Part shown: positions 35,574 to 46,224 of the stretch, piece after piece
How positions within the stretch are numbered: the first letter of the stretch is position 1
How the letters are laid out: each line of letters begins with the position of its first letter
Assembly: GCA_036873755.1 (NCBI GenBank)
Contig: JAVTVY010019458.1
Span: forward strand, 19,367 to 83,366
Origin: Hanleya hanleyi
Taxonomy: Eukaryota; Mollusca; Polyplacophora; Lepidopleurida; Hanleyidae
Length of the DNA: 64,000 nt
Direction of reading: 5' to 3'
Notes under the pieces: generated by a model
What the model saw: the letters and a program-made list of their open reading frames with translations, nothing else
Databases searched by the model: none
Told to the model about the DNA's origin: nothing
Program-made: the position numbers and the translations under genes

Positions 35574-35715
35574 TTCGACTTGTTAAATGGTACATTACTG
35601 TCCATAGCGAGAATTGTTATCATTCATATATATATATGTAACCGGGACAGTCCAGAGAAATACACTTTCTCTCGTTTTTGTACCTCGGAAGTACATGTGT
35701 AATGTTGCACGTTGT

Positions 35716-35845
35716 ACAACGTACACGGGTATTGGATATCCACTAGGCCACGCTCCCAGCGTTCGGGAAGATGTGAGGGATGTGGCAGCTGCGTGACATA
35801 ATAGGCTAAGCTGTTGTTAGGAAACACCGCAGTCGAGCTATTACT
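35716..35845 (-). pseudogene. penton-like minor capsid gene, start only (relic)
   Basis: The minus strand matches the first 45 codons of the young penton-like gene (YVTQLP, GLVDIQYP). It is in one open frame here, whereas the young copy has a one-base difference in frame at the corresponding place. The gene is cut off near 35716. Confidence 0.65.
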
Positions 35846-36692
35846 GGGTATTGTGAGGTGAAAAATGACGACTGAGCTTTCCTGCTGCCGCGGTTGGTTA
35901 TAATGGTGTCAAAGACACGGCTCTGGAGAGGTGGATTGTCCAGGGTTGGTGTGTTAAAGGGCGTGAAAGGTTTCCGTAAGGAGCGTATCCGTTGTGGTGT
36001 TTTGGGTGGTGACTTCGGTTCCCACTTGGCTTCCCAGATCCTTGGGGATCGAGTTCGTTGTTGTGACTTGCGGTATGCGCGTACTGGAGATTGTTGTTTT
36101 ATGTCACGCTGCATCCAGGCCCAGCGCTGGGGATTCCCCACCAATTCCTGTGGTACATGCATGTCTTTCAAGCATTGAGGATCCTTGTGCAACCTGCGTT
36201 GACGTATCAAGTCATTCACTAAATCCGTCATCTGGGTACCAGGAACCACATGGTTCTGTACCAGTAGTTCGCCATTATCATTCCAGATCATGTTCGGATT
36301 GTATTTCACTCGCTGTAATACCAGGCCCGCTTGTTTCTTGAACGACGCGGATACACTCTGTAAGACTTCGTCTTCGACTCACTGTGGGGCTGTGGATGGT
36401 ACAACTGGGAATGGCGGCTGTGGGACAAGTGGTGTTGGCGATACGCGTTCTGCTGGCTGTACGACTGACGCCGAGCTTGGTTCAGGGGTTTTATATTGGT
36501 CCATGAACGTGATGTACCGTTGAAGCGTCTGATTGTACTGTTGTACTTCCCCACTGTCGCTTAACCCGGTCGTTGTAGAATCTGTTGCAGCTCGTGATCG
36601 AGTGTGTTGATCGTCTTCACCGTATGTGGGATCGGATACGGCGATTGGAGTCTTCGAAGCAGACCTGGATCGATGAGAACCATTTTTGTCGT
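35846..36692 (-). pseudogene. Pro-rich virion-type protein (relic)
   Basis: Counterpart of 48631-49350. It begins KMVLIDPGLL near 36690, continues with TVKTINTLDHEL, changes frame near 36560 and 36310, and resumes with NPNMIWNDNGELLVQN and TDLVNDLI to a basic tail. Several breaks. Confidence 0.7.
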
Positions 36693-36696
36693 GTGG

Positions 36697-37065
36697 TTAT
36701 TGTCGACCAAAGATTCCACCGAATACTGGCCAAAACCCGGAAGCGGCCAACGGGGCTGAGATCGCACCGAGAAAGCCGCCTTTCTGTAAGATCTTTTTCT
36801 TTTGTGCTTGCGGGATTCGCTTATCGACCAGGGTTCGTACACCTGTCTTATGCTTGGCCAACTCGGTCTTCTGAGCCGAAGTCAGTGGCACGTTCTCTTT
36901 TAAGACGTTATGCCCAATTTCACACAGACATCGCAAAAGATCAGGGTCCGCGGCGGGTACAATAGTCCGAACCACTCGGGTGGGGCGGTCTTCAATATAC
37001 TGAGCCTCGGAGCGGGCCTCCGTACTCGAGCGGACATCCTGAACAACTAACGCTGGAACCCACAA
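36697..37065 (-). pseudogene. PX-like core peptide gene (relic)
   Basis: 122-residue open frame matching the young gene at 48290-48634, including LRCLCEIGHNVLK, the basic LRT-like region and the hydrophobic GGFLGAI...GGIFGRQ end. It is the best-preserved gene of the relic. It overlaps the next gene's start by a few bases, as in the young copy. Confidence 0.7.
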
Positions 37066-37149
37066 CCATGTCTTTTTTATCCTAAAACGGGCTACCGCTT
37101 GAATATTCTTTCATTTCAGAGACCTTGTGAGGTCAACCATGATGTTGTA

Positions 37150-37815
37150 TTAATTCTTTATTGTCCTCATCACCAAACACACACCCCCTGCTGGTGGTGC
37201 CACTGTGGGTGTGTTTACATTATTTTTGCATGTGCACGTGGTGGGTCTTCCTAGGTAAAATAACGTTTCGTAGTCGAAGGTGGTCGGGGTGGCTGGCTTC
37301 AAGTAGAAGAGGATATACCCGTGTTGAGGAGTTGTGGCACCTCCAAAGGCTTCCAACGCAAACCGGGTTCGTCCGGGATACATCGGCATCACCAGGTGCC
37401 GCAGTTGAATGGTATCTGTCGGGTTTTTAAACATCACCAGGTAGTGGGCATTTAAACTGATGTTCCGATGTTCTTTGTTTTTACTAAACAGATTCTCCAC
37501 AATGTAGATGATGCTGAGCCGCCGATGATGACTGCATTTTGTAAAGAGCTGGGTGACCCGAGCATCCGTCTCCGTCATAAGATCATTCATGACCATCTAC
37601 GTGCCCCGTTCCAAGTCTTTCAGTTTGGGTAGGCCTTCCACGAACGGAATGTTGGGCATTGCAGAATACGACGATTTCCATTCTCCGTGACATCACACGA
37701 CCCGGGCAATGGGTGGGATGTTCATGTTGTCGCCGTATTGAACGAGTTTCTGGGTGGAATGCTTCTTGCCTGAGCCCGACGGCCCCACAATATGGCAAGC
37801 GAATGGGTGGTGCCA
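37150..37815 (-). pseudogene. packaging ATPase (relic)
   Basis: Counterpart of the young ATPase, and it keeps the C-terminal half that the young copy has lost. Walker A is GPSGSGKK (37788-37765). A Trp codon of the family is replaced by a stop in RVV-stop near 37697, and another stop occurs before the Walker B region MNDLMTETDARV (37590-37555). The C-terminal part SIIYIVENLFSK...YPGRTRFALEAFGG runs to 37150. Role when intact: pumping the genome into capsids (FtsK/HerA-type ATPase). Confidence 0.75.
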
Positions 37816-38154
37816 CCGGGGATGCATGACTGAAACGCGCTCTTGTAAATTTGGTACGAGTGAACCGGGGTCGTCGATGCATCAACGTTGTTCGTCATTG
37901 TCGGTACGTTACGGCGTTCACTGTGGGTGATGAAATTCGATGAATTTTCAGGCGTAATGGGCACTGCAAGACTTGGTGTTGGGTTCGATGTTGACCTGGA
38001 CTGTATATTCGGTGTGGTAGTGGTGGTGATGATGACTGGGCTCGTTTCCATCACGGATTTGATGGGTGCTAACGTGGAAATGATCTGTACATTCGTTTGA
38101 CCTGCACTCACGACTGGTGGTTGTTTCTTTGATGGAATGAGAGGAGTGCTAAGT
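37816..38154 (-). pseudogene. stalk of membrane protein (relic)
   Basis: Ser/Thr/Pro-rich open frame ending PVHSYQIYKSAF, matching 47500-47800 of the young copy. Its membrane segment lies on the other side of the 4.2-kb insertion, at 42460-42383 (VGFVVTLLTLLG). Confidence 0.65.
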
Positions 38155-38474
38155 GGCCACGTCCAATCGATTGAGACGGTTTCTCGATAAACGAGTAAAA
38201 CCGATAAATATCTCGTCTCGAAGGGTCCCGGTTTATCTCTATCGATTGTTGTCCCGGTTTGCTCTCGGTTTTCTCTCGAAGCGCAGGACCATCTCGATCC
38301 TCCTCGAAATAACTCGACATGCTTCGAGAGTGGAATCGAGATGCCATCAAAATGAAAGTTTGAAGCATTCGGAAGGCGTATGCTTGGTATATATATACTC
38401 TATGACAGGGAGATTAGTCTCGGTGAATACATATGCATTTAAATGAATTAGACTGAACATGAAGCATTTAATTA

Positions 38475-38501
38475 GGTCTTTCCATTACAAATGGAAAGAC
38501 C
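38475..38501. repeat. perfect 12-bp hairpin
   Basis: GGTCTTTCCATT, loop ACA, AATGGAAAGACC, followed by GTTTGTTATTCTTCGG and (ATT)n. From memory a similar hairpin-plus-ATT motif is common in bivalve genomes. Confidence 0.75.
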
Positions 38502-38629
38502 GTTTGTTATTCTTCGGATTATTATTATTATTCTGTTTTCGCGATAGCGGCTAAACGGTTTCATATACAGCTTAGATGTTTGGAACATTTGTAGATACTG
38601 GGCTGAAGTTTCTGGTACAGGTATTCAAT

Positions 38630-39445
38630 TTCGACCCTGACCTTGACCTATTGAGATATGGGCTTTTCTGATAAAAGCACCATTTTGCGAATATTGACCA
38701 AGCGCATAAGGCGATGCAGATGAAATTTAAAATGTGAAAGTTTGCAGATACACCCAACAAAATAACCAATAAAATAAGTAGGTCAAATAAGCGGTTTTCG
38801 AGTTCTTTCCCCTGGTGCTGTTTTTCGTGTCTTCGGTGTACAGTCAAAACTAAAGAACATATCTGAAAGAAAGTTGATGGTTAGTAAGTGTTACATATGG
38901 CCATGCTGTAGTTATATTTTTTAATTGTTACGTAACAAGACAAAGTAGTTATCTCCCTTTTAATGTTTTTCAAAACCCATTATTTTATAAGGAAAGAAGC
39001 TACGGCATTGATACTCCTAATATTAATGAACACTTTAATGGCCGAAGAGAATTTGACCTTAATTTTGACCTTTGACCTCCAGGAGCGTCTCTATATGAGT
39101 GCAAGGTTTGGTGGTCAAATCTTGAACGGCTAATGCCTGAAAATCAGTTCACGTGACCTACATCATGTCGCAAGGTCACCACTTGTCTCAGAACTCGGCC
39201 TTGGCCTTGACCTTTGAAGTGGTAAGCATCCAAATATCGAAAATACGGCTTCTATTTTCTGAAAAACTAACGCACTGACAATCCGATCTGACCTTGACCT
39301 TGAATATCGCACAATGTAAAAAACATTGTTCGCATTTTTCTCAAAAACTAAGACATGCAGGAATCTGTAATTTAGTACTTTTGTACCCCATGATACAGGT
39401 ATGACGTCACTGAATTGTCAACCTGACCTTGGCCTTGGTTTTTGA
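38630..39445 (+). repeat. TGACCT-rich region
   Basis: At least ten TGACCT or near copies, many as TGACCTTGACC. 39068-39080 is TGACCTTTGACCT, a direct repeat of the nuclear-receptor half site with one-base spacing. No gene. Confidence 0.6.
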
Positions 39446-42382
39446 GATATGGCCACCGACAGTTTTCAGACTACAGCGCCATAACTTGAAAACTGTTAGG
39501 AATTCTAACTTGAAATTTGCACATGAATGTAGGTCATTATATGACGTAACAGTAAAACATTAGAAGCCATCAAGATATACCAGAAACAATAGAACATAAT
39601 TAGCAATTTTTGAAATTCACGCTTTATTTAAATTTTACGAAAACTATTCACTCAATCATCACTATATCTAGCTATTATTGAGAGAATATATATATGTATT
39701 TGCCTATGAAATTTCAAGAATATAGCTTTGATAGGTTTAGAGATATTAAAGAAACAATTTTCCCGAACCATTAAGCCGTTAAATGATCACATGTTGATTT
39801 CATCTATTCAATGGGTGTTGTCAATTTCGTTATAGCGATTCGGCTGTAACATTCGAGGCATACGGTGTTCGCAATTAAATCAACGTCGTGTTACATGACG
39901 GGGCCGGCTCAATTTTGTAAACCTTTTATCTCTTGAACCGCAATAGGTACGGACTTCTAATTTGTTGCCTGTTACTTCCAATGATGAGTTCTTTCGTTGA
40001 CAATGACTCCGTACCGAGAACATTAATTGTGGAAACTTGAAAAGTTGAGAGAAAGCCGTTAGTTTGACATAATACAGCGTAAACAGAGGCTTAGCGATAC
40101 TGGTATTCGAAAACAAACAAGGGGAATAACTAAAGGCGGAAGTGCGCGCGACTGTCGTTGAAGTACGCGCCACTGTCCTTTCTGACAGCGAGCGTAAGAA
40201 TCTAGCTGTTTTCCAGGGATGGCATTAGGTGCCGAGGATAAAAGTGCCTAAAACGAGTGAACATTTGCTGTCGTCGATTATGTGGAATGTTCCGAGATGA
40301 AATACGAATGGATTGCACAAAGAAGGTTAAGATTTGTTTTGTAATTTAAGAACAACACCCGGTCGACTAAAATTGCGCGCCAGAGTACGTGAATGAACTG
40401 GCTTATGACTGAATCTCGTGGTTGTTTCAGAGATTTGTAAATACTAAGCTGGTACAGGTATATATATGTGTTTATTTGTGAAATTTCAAGATTATAACAT
40501 TAATTGTTTTGAAGATATAACACAAAACATTTTTCCCACTTCGTGTACGCTATTTGCGTATTACCTGCCAGGTTAAACGTTTTCGATATTCAGTAGTAAT
40601 TGATTTCATCGATCTAATTGTATACGCCAGATCAGTTTCAAATGGTTATTAATTGATTCTCCACTGACAAGGCGTGAAGATCTGTATGTAACCTGATACA
40701 CCAATTTCTTTTCCGACTGTACCAGCCGAGTCACCCCGCGATTGCAATTAAATGAACGTCCTTTTAGCTGATGAAAGGAGCTGCGAAGCCTGATGATCCC
40801 TCTATAATCCCATGATGCATAATGCATATTTGTCAATTAAATGGAGGTGTTCAATTATCATTATATCGACATCGCATATATACCCCGACATGAAATTCAT
40901 TTCCAATGAAAGATTACCTTTGGGGGACCGTTGTGGAAAGACCGTGTCATTGTACCAACAATGTCTAGTATTATTTTGTTATTCTGTTTAGATATTTGTA
41001 GTCGCATACTTGATCAGACAGCGCAATTTAAACGTTATGAACGGAAAGAAGGAAACATCGCCAATTTAAAATGTATAACCCGGCTCAATATTATTCACTT
41101 ATTCTGAGCCTGTTTTTTTTTTAGAATTTGAATCACTTTATAAGATATGTCAAAGAACTGCGAATTTAAATAAATTATGTCCAGTCTAGGATAAAATTTT
41201 ATATATTCCTGTTAAAGTTGATCAGAATGGGATATCTTTATCGTCAAATATTTCCTCTTATTCAGAAATAAAGAGACTAAAAGATCACAGAAGCATCTGG
41301 TAGTTCACTGAAAACCGGAGAATATAAACATAAACGCTCGATCGAAGGTTTCGAACAAACAAAACGCGGTATTGTTTATAGTAAAATGTATGTAACCGTT
41401 GGTATAAAGTGTGATTGCCCGCTGAATTGGGCGATAATTACTTCCATTATTAGGTTAATTTCCTAGACACATGAAATCAGAAATCCGCAATAGAACGTGA
41501 GTATATTATCAGTCTCCCGCCAAAAGTGCATGCGGTTTCAGTTTTTTCTTTCAAAGAAATTAACCCCTCTCCCTTCGCGGTTGTTTCAAGCCGACGGGTT
41601 TTCACATACCGACTGTGGCGTGAATTATCAACACCTCTAGTTCCGATTGCCAGTATTTTCGCTTACCACTTCCAGGCAAGCTAATGTCAGGAATAAACGT
41701 TGTTGAAAAAATATCCTCATTCGAACTATATCACAAAACAGTACTTTTCAAAAAATGGAATCTGCAATGAATACTATCAAATTATAAAACATATTACACA
41801 CCGAGGTGATACACCGATCAAGCTCTTGACATAGCCTTGATAATAGCACACACATTTACGCATGCTTTGCATACCATTATTATTCAGATCATATCCAGTT
41901 GGTGTGTCATTTATGCCGCGACGGATACTAGTCAGATAGACAATCAATTATCGATGTGAGTGAAGTTCACTAAATTCTCATAATTTATATATAGATAAAT
42001 AAAAGTTTCGTTCAGTTGGATTCACGAAACATCAGGAACATAGACATACCGATTAAACGATGAATAACACTGAAAACATCCTAAACGAGCGCCCCAATAA
42101 TATTTTACCAGCGTAACACTCTTATCGCCTGAGAAGTTAAGATATATGCCAAATTAACCGGCAACAAAACACCGACATATTGATACCGGGACCCCCTTCG
42201 AGATTACCGATCAATTTCGTAACCATCTCGAAAATCGGGACGTTTCGATCGAGATAGAACCGGGAGCAAACCGGGAGATGTCGTCAGGGGTCCCGGATCT
42301 GCCCTCCCGGTTTCAGCCGAGAAATGTCTCGATCCATCTCGAAGGCATCGAGAAAGTACCTCGATTAATTGGACGTGCCCCC

Positions 42383-42504
42383 TTTAAAGGTACACCATGT
42401 CGTAAAACACACCCCGTATAAAAAAGACCCAGCAGGGTAAGCAAGGTCACCACAAAGCCCACTCGTATTTATAGGGAGACATGAGATAAAAGGATCAGGT
42501 GGTC
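42383..42504 (-). pseudogene. relic fragment: TATA box joined to stalk-protein membrane segment
   Basis: On the minus strand TATAAATA (42473-42466) is followed directly by GTGGGCTTTGTGGTGACC, the equivalent of 47400 in the young copy. About 1.7 kb (second paralog and integrase) is therefore deleted here. Ends at the target site of the young Polinton. Confidence 0.75.
42499..42504 (+). other. target site duplication GTGGTC (left)
   Basis: Same six bases at 55197-55202 on the other side of the element; 6 bp is the known Polinton target length. Confidence 0.85.
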
Positions 42505-44119
42505 AGTAGTATGTAGCAAGGATTTACAGCCTCATTGATCTCATTAATTGTTCCCCGGGTAAAATTTGAAGTGGAACCCAGGTTAAAGTACAGGAAGCGC
42601 TCATGCACGCCTTTGACCTCTGTGGCGGCAGGTGGCGGTCACGTGGCGGTCATGGGCATGTATTCTTCCGCGGTGATGCGGTCTGGTGGTGATGCGGTCG
42701 CGGGAAAAAGCTAAAATGTAGTCCCTAGACTTCAAATGCGCTGCATGGTCCGATTGGGTCGAGTGAGGTATCAAAGTGAAGCATTCGTGAAGGGGCATCC
42801 AGTCATGGGTGGGTGCATGTAAAATTAGGATTTTTTTCCCGAAACTATAAAAAGCGGAACACGGACTTTACCCCTAAAATAGGGGAAAACACCTATCAAC
42901 CCTAGCCAAAAGGGCTAATATCGGTCCCCGGGCTTATTCGGACCTGCCTATCAAGTCAATGGGGTGGGTGCATGTAAAATTAGGATTTTTTTCCGAAAAT
43001 ATAATAAGCGGAATACGGACTTTACCCCTAAAATAGGGGAAACCCCCTATCACCTCTAGCCAAAAGAGCTAATATCGGTCCCCGGGCATATCGGGGCCTG
43101 CCTATCAAGTCAATGGGCTGGGTGCATGTAAAATTAGGATTTTTTTCCGAAACTATAAAAAGCGGAACACGGACTTTACCTCTACAATAGGGGTTTGTAT
43201 TATACAATATAAGGGAAAATGCCTGTATGGGGTATGGGGATGGCCATTTTTTTATTATTTTTTTTCGTGGGCTTTACTATGGGTTGTGGGGTCTCGTTTT
43301 TCTCGTCTCGCCGAGAAAAACACGATGGGAGGGGTCCCGGAGCGAAGCGGTGAAATTTTTGGGAAAAGTCACCGAGGTCTGTATATAGGCCGATAGGCTG
43401 GCCGTGGGGGGGTATAGGTCCAACCTGGGAAATTCACACACGTTCATTGTGATATGGCTTGCTTGGAATTGTTTTTCACGTCTCGTCGATGGGAAGGGTC
43501 CCGGAGCGAAACGGTGAAATTTTTGGAAAAAGTCACCGAGGCCTGGGTAGGCCCATAGGCCTATACTGCATGGCTATGGGTGTATAGGTCCTTACGGGGT
43601 GGACGTTTTGGGATCTAGGTGGGCCACTAATGGGCCGATGGGGTCGAGTGAGGTATCAATGTGAAGCCTATGTGAGGGGGCAACCGATGGAGTGGATGTG
43701 GGGTAGGAATATCGTCATTCTGCGCATGAGCAATAGACAAGGTGTATGGAAATAGACGTTTTGGGATCTAGGGGAGCCACTAGTGGGCCGATTGGATCGA
43801 GTGAGGTATCAATGTGAAGCCTATGTGAGGGGGCATCTGATGGGGTGAGTGCGGGGTTGAAATATCATCACTCTGCGCATGCGCAGTGGACAAAGGCTAT
43901 GGAAATAGACGTTTTGGGGTCTAGGTGGGCCACTAGTGGGCCGATGGGATCGAGTGAGGTATCCATGTGAAGCCTATGTGAGGGGGCTAGACTACGGTGT
44001 CGTTTCCATTCTGCTGCGCAGGTCACGTGGGTTGTGACGTCACTTCCGGGTTTCACTAAAACTACCTTCGAACACAGAAGAGTTCCAATTTTCCCTTAGA
44101 CGTCCGGATGTTCAACCTC
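42505..44119 (+). repeat. Polinton left terminal inverted repeat
   Basis: Inverse of 53612-55196. From the outside inwards: unique end with CCGCGGTGATGCGG; three tandem units of about 154 bp (42807, 42961, 43115; CATGTAAAATTAGGATTTTTTTCC); two units of the 180-bp family (43240-43600); about 2.5 satellite units with GCGCATGCGC-type palindromes (43720-43990); and a unique inner edge with a CRE-ETS motif. Confidence 0.9.
44035..44050. promoter_or_regulatory. CRE-ETS motif at inner TIR edge
   Basis: TGACGTCACTTCCGGG joins a palindromic CRE and an ETS core; the inverse copy is at 53670-53685. Such pairs drive TATA-less promoters in animals. Function here is inferred. Confidence 0.45.
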
Positions 44120-44362
44120 CAGGTTTTTTCCGGCCCGGCCCGCCTCGGCCGCAGCGCGTGCGCGCGGGGGTGATCTGATGCCGCAGCGCGCGCGGGTTAT
44201 TCGGAAGTGCGTGGGTGAATCCGCAGCGCGCGCATGAAGACCCTCATACATACCCCAATGCAGGCGCAGACGTGAAGTGCCCGGATGATAGACACGGACG
44301 TCACCGAGAAAAACACATACAACTCGTCACATACAGTCGCCCCACTCAAGACCCTCATACAT
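44120..44362. other. GC-rich subterminal DNA
   Basis: CGCGCG-rich sequence (GCAGCGCGTGCGCGCGG) then CCCTCATACATACCC copies related to 29220-29560. No gene. Confidence 0.6.
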
Positions 44363-44501
44363 ACCCGAAAAGATACGGACGTTACCGAAAAGACACGGAC
44401 ATTACCGAAAAGACACGGACGTTACCGAAAAGACACGGACTTTACCGAAAAGACACGGACTTTACCGAAAAGACACGGACGTACCCGAAAAGACACGAAG
44501 G
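44363..44501 (+). repeat. 20-bp minisatellite, 7 units
   Basis: CCGAAAAGACACGGACGTTA repeated with small changes. Because 20 is not a multiple of three, it is open in more than one frame; the open frames across it are not genes. AATAAA follows at 44580-44586. Confidence 0.9.
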
Positions 44502-44699
44502 TGAACGACATTGTGGAAAACGCTCACAGACAGGTCAGTACATGTCCTATCATGTTCACAGGTTAGGCCCGATTCACGCATAATAAAAGGATTGATCTGT
44601 AATCTGTGTTGTTGTTGCTCTATTTTTTGGACTAACCCATCAGAATATTACGTATCACGGACTACACCCGACGTCTAGGCGCGCATGTGTGACATGGTC

Positions 44700-44706
44700 T
44701 ATAAAA
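44700..44706 (+). promoter_or_regulatory. TATA box before the first Polinton ORF
   Basis: TATAAAA, 70-100 bases before the possible starts of the first ORF. Confidence 0.5.
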
Positions 44707-44800
44707 CACGTCTCTCTGGATCCTACACCTCCATTTCTACGGTTGCAGAGCCATAACGGACACCCATCCCTATGCGACTCGCATTTTACAGCATGCGACC

Positions 44801-45079
44801 GTGGTTAATTCACTCACGGGTTACCGAGCAGTGGTCCGGTCCATATTTGCAGATGGCGACGACAACGAGGGGCGACGCCAGATCCTGAAAGAGTTCACAG
44901 AAGCGGTCCTCGACAGAGTGCACTCGATGGAGTGGTGTGTCATCACTCACCACTACTGGACTATGACAGCCATCCTTGATGCTCGGGCTATGGACCACGA
45001 GCGCTCACGCCGGAACCAGCGACGGCTGGTTGGCCTAGTCATGGTCTGTGCCATATTGACCCTGGCGCTGTGGCATTGA
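44801..45079 (+). CDS. small tail-anchored membrane protein, unidentified
   Basis: First gene of the element. The open frame ends in a hydrophobic segment of about 17 residues (LVGLVMVCAILTLALWH) preceded by Arg-rich sequence, as in tail-anchored proteins. The frame has no ATG near its beginning (GTG at 44801; first in-frame ATG at 44927), while ATGs in another frame lie at 44772 and 44793, so a frameshift at the 5' end is possible. The stop is 15 bases before the next TATA box. I do not recognise a family; other Polintons also carry small membrane proteins of unknown role. Confidence 0.5.
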   Translation: MVNSLTGYRAVVRSIFADGDDNEGRRQILKEFTEAVLDRVHSMEWCVITHHYWTMTAILDARAMDHERSRRNQRRLVGLVMVCAILTLALWH

Positions 45080-45093
45080 CAGTAGGACCTGAC

Positions 45094-45101
45094 TATAAAT
45101 A
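45094..45101 (+). promoter_or_regulatory. TATA box of first paralog
   Basis: TATAAATA followed by CGAG, 58 bases before ATG 45152. The relic has the same box at 56427-56420, 50 bases before its ATG. Confidence 0.65.
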
Positions 45102-45151
45102 CGAGGGTCAGACACAGTGTGCGTCATTCAACGATCGTCATTGGGTCAACC

Positions 45152-45684
45152 ATGTCACCAGTTCTACGAGCCATCCTTCCCCTTACACCCCGGGTGGGGT
45201 ACACGTCTATGAAGATAAAGTCACCCTCGTGGAAGACCGTGGAGATGTTTGCTGGTCACCCGCTGAGACCGTATCGAATACGGTTACGCTACACCGTGAC
45301 GGCTGGACCGAATTTAAACGGGTGTTGAGCGGCGAGCTCGACGGACACCTCATCCACATAGACAATGCCATCTACGTACACCGTGGGCCCTTCTTCCCAC
45401 GCCTGGGCCGCTACCAAGACCCTACGCGAGGCTTCACCCAAGACCCCGATCTGTGGACAGCCTTCGAGAAAGTGGTGCCTATCGTGGACCAGTTGTTTAC
45501 ACCGGACGAGCGGTCATCAGACGAGTTGGAGTGGGCTCGTGCCCTGAGAGAAGCGGCGGCAGAACCCAATGAACAAATGGCTAGCCATGAACCAGACGAC
45601 GATGCCATTGATTACCCGGCTAGACTCAGTCAGCCCAGTGACATGACCACCCGATCCTTTGATCTCACGGGGTTCTCCCTATAA
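45152..45684 (+). pseudogene. unknown Polinton ORF, paralog 1, with frame change
   Basis: ATG 45152 opens a frame that resembles the start of paralog 2 (MSPVLRAILPLTP against MTEHIILAYLSLTP). The rest of the similarity (HVYEDKV, KRVLSGELDG, YVHRGPFF, SSDELEW) is in another frame, from about 45195 to the stop at 45684. The stretch is one base shorter than in paralog 2, and the minus-strand relic (56330) shows the same length. So the change is old and shared, or the frame is bridged in some way. Alternatively a start at 45070 reads straight into the second frame. Function unknown; acidic C-terminus. Confidence 0.6.
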
Positions 45685-45687
45685 ATA
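45680..45687 (+). promoter_or_regulatory. TATA box overlapping the stop of paralog 1
   Basis: TATAAATA; its TAA (45682-45684) is the stop codon of the gene before. ATG of paralog 2 follows 47 bases later. Confidence 0.65.
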
Positions 45688-45726
45688 CGAGAGACAGTCA
45701 AATCTGGTACCATTCACGTACTGACC

Positions 45727-46197
45727 ATGACGGAGCATATAATACTGGCGTATCTCAGCTTGACCCCCGAGGTTTTCCTGCACGTGTATGCGGATAAGCT
45801 CGATATCATGGAGGAGGTGGGAGACATCTGTGATGCGGACCCTACACAACCGTGCCCGGCCCACATTCGTCTGTCCCGGGAGGGCTGGACCAAATTCAAA
45901 CGGGTGTTGTCTGGTGAACTGGACGGCGACCTCATCCACTTGTGTCACGATGTGTACATCCGACGCGGCCCTTTCTTTGCTCAATTGGCTCGGCTAGATG
46001 GGGGTACAGTGCATTTTACCCTTCACCCTGATCTATGGTCTGCATTGGAAGATGCCGTGGTAGATGAGGATCAAGTGCTTATCAAGCGGTCATCAGACGA
46101 GTTGGACTGGTCATTTACCATGGACACTGTGGAAGCCAACGAAAAAAATCAGAAAGAAACTCCGGCCCAAGATATACCCGTTATAAATAAACGATAG
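45727..46197 (+). CDS. unknown Polinton ORF, paralog 2
   Basis: 156 residues, uninterrupted. Similar to paralog 1 over most of its length: LTPEVFLHVYADK (12-24), KRVLSGELDG (about 58-67), VYIRRGPFF (about 76-84) and RSSDELDW. Mixed alpha/beta-looking, no membrane segment, acidic end. A tandem duplication therefore produced the pair. I do not recognise a family or fold. Its position before the integrase and its own TATA box suggest an early or regulatory gene, but that is inference. Confidence 0.7.
   Translation: MTEHIILAYLSLTPEVFLHVYADKLDIMEEVGDICDADPTQPCPAHIRLSREGWTKFKRVLSGELDGDLIHLCHDVYIRRGPFFAQLARLDGGTVHFTLHPDLWSALEDAVVDEDQVLIKRSSDELDWSFTMDTVEANEKNQKETPAQDIPVINKR
46182..46190 (+). promoter_or_regulatory. 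TATA box of integrase gene
   Basis: TATAAATAA, five bases before the stop of paralog 2 and 43 before the integrase ATG. Confidence 0.6.
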
Positions 46198-46224
46198 ATC
46201 CAGGGTCCATCATCATTTGTCACC

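Larger units (their letters stand above)
38155..42380. mobile_element. 4.2-kb inverted-repeat transposon inside the relic
   Basis: Left end GGCCACGTCCAATCGATTGA and right end TCGATTAATTGGACGTGCCC are inverted. The similarity extends in patches (CTCGAT, GGGTCCCGG, CCCGG) through about 200 bp. The flanks belong to one gene of the older Polinton, so the insertion is real. The interior has no recognisable transposase and holds TGACCT-rich DNA, a hairpin and repeats near 39680 and 40460. Superfamily unknown; target duplication unclear. Confidence 0.65.

Noticed and set aside
44215..44583. 122-codon open frame
   Set aside because: Product of a 20-bp minisatellite that is open in more than one frame.
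45079..45100. Start of paralog 1 at 45070
   Set aside because: That ATG lies before the TATA box and inside the previous gene; ATG 45152 matches the start of paralog 2 better, though it needs a frame change.
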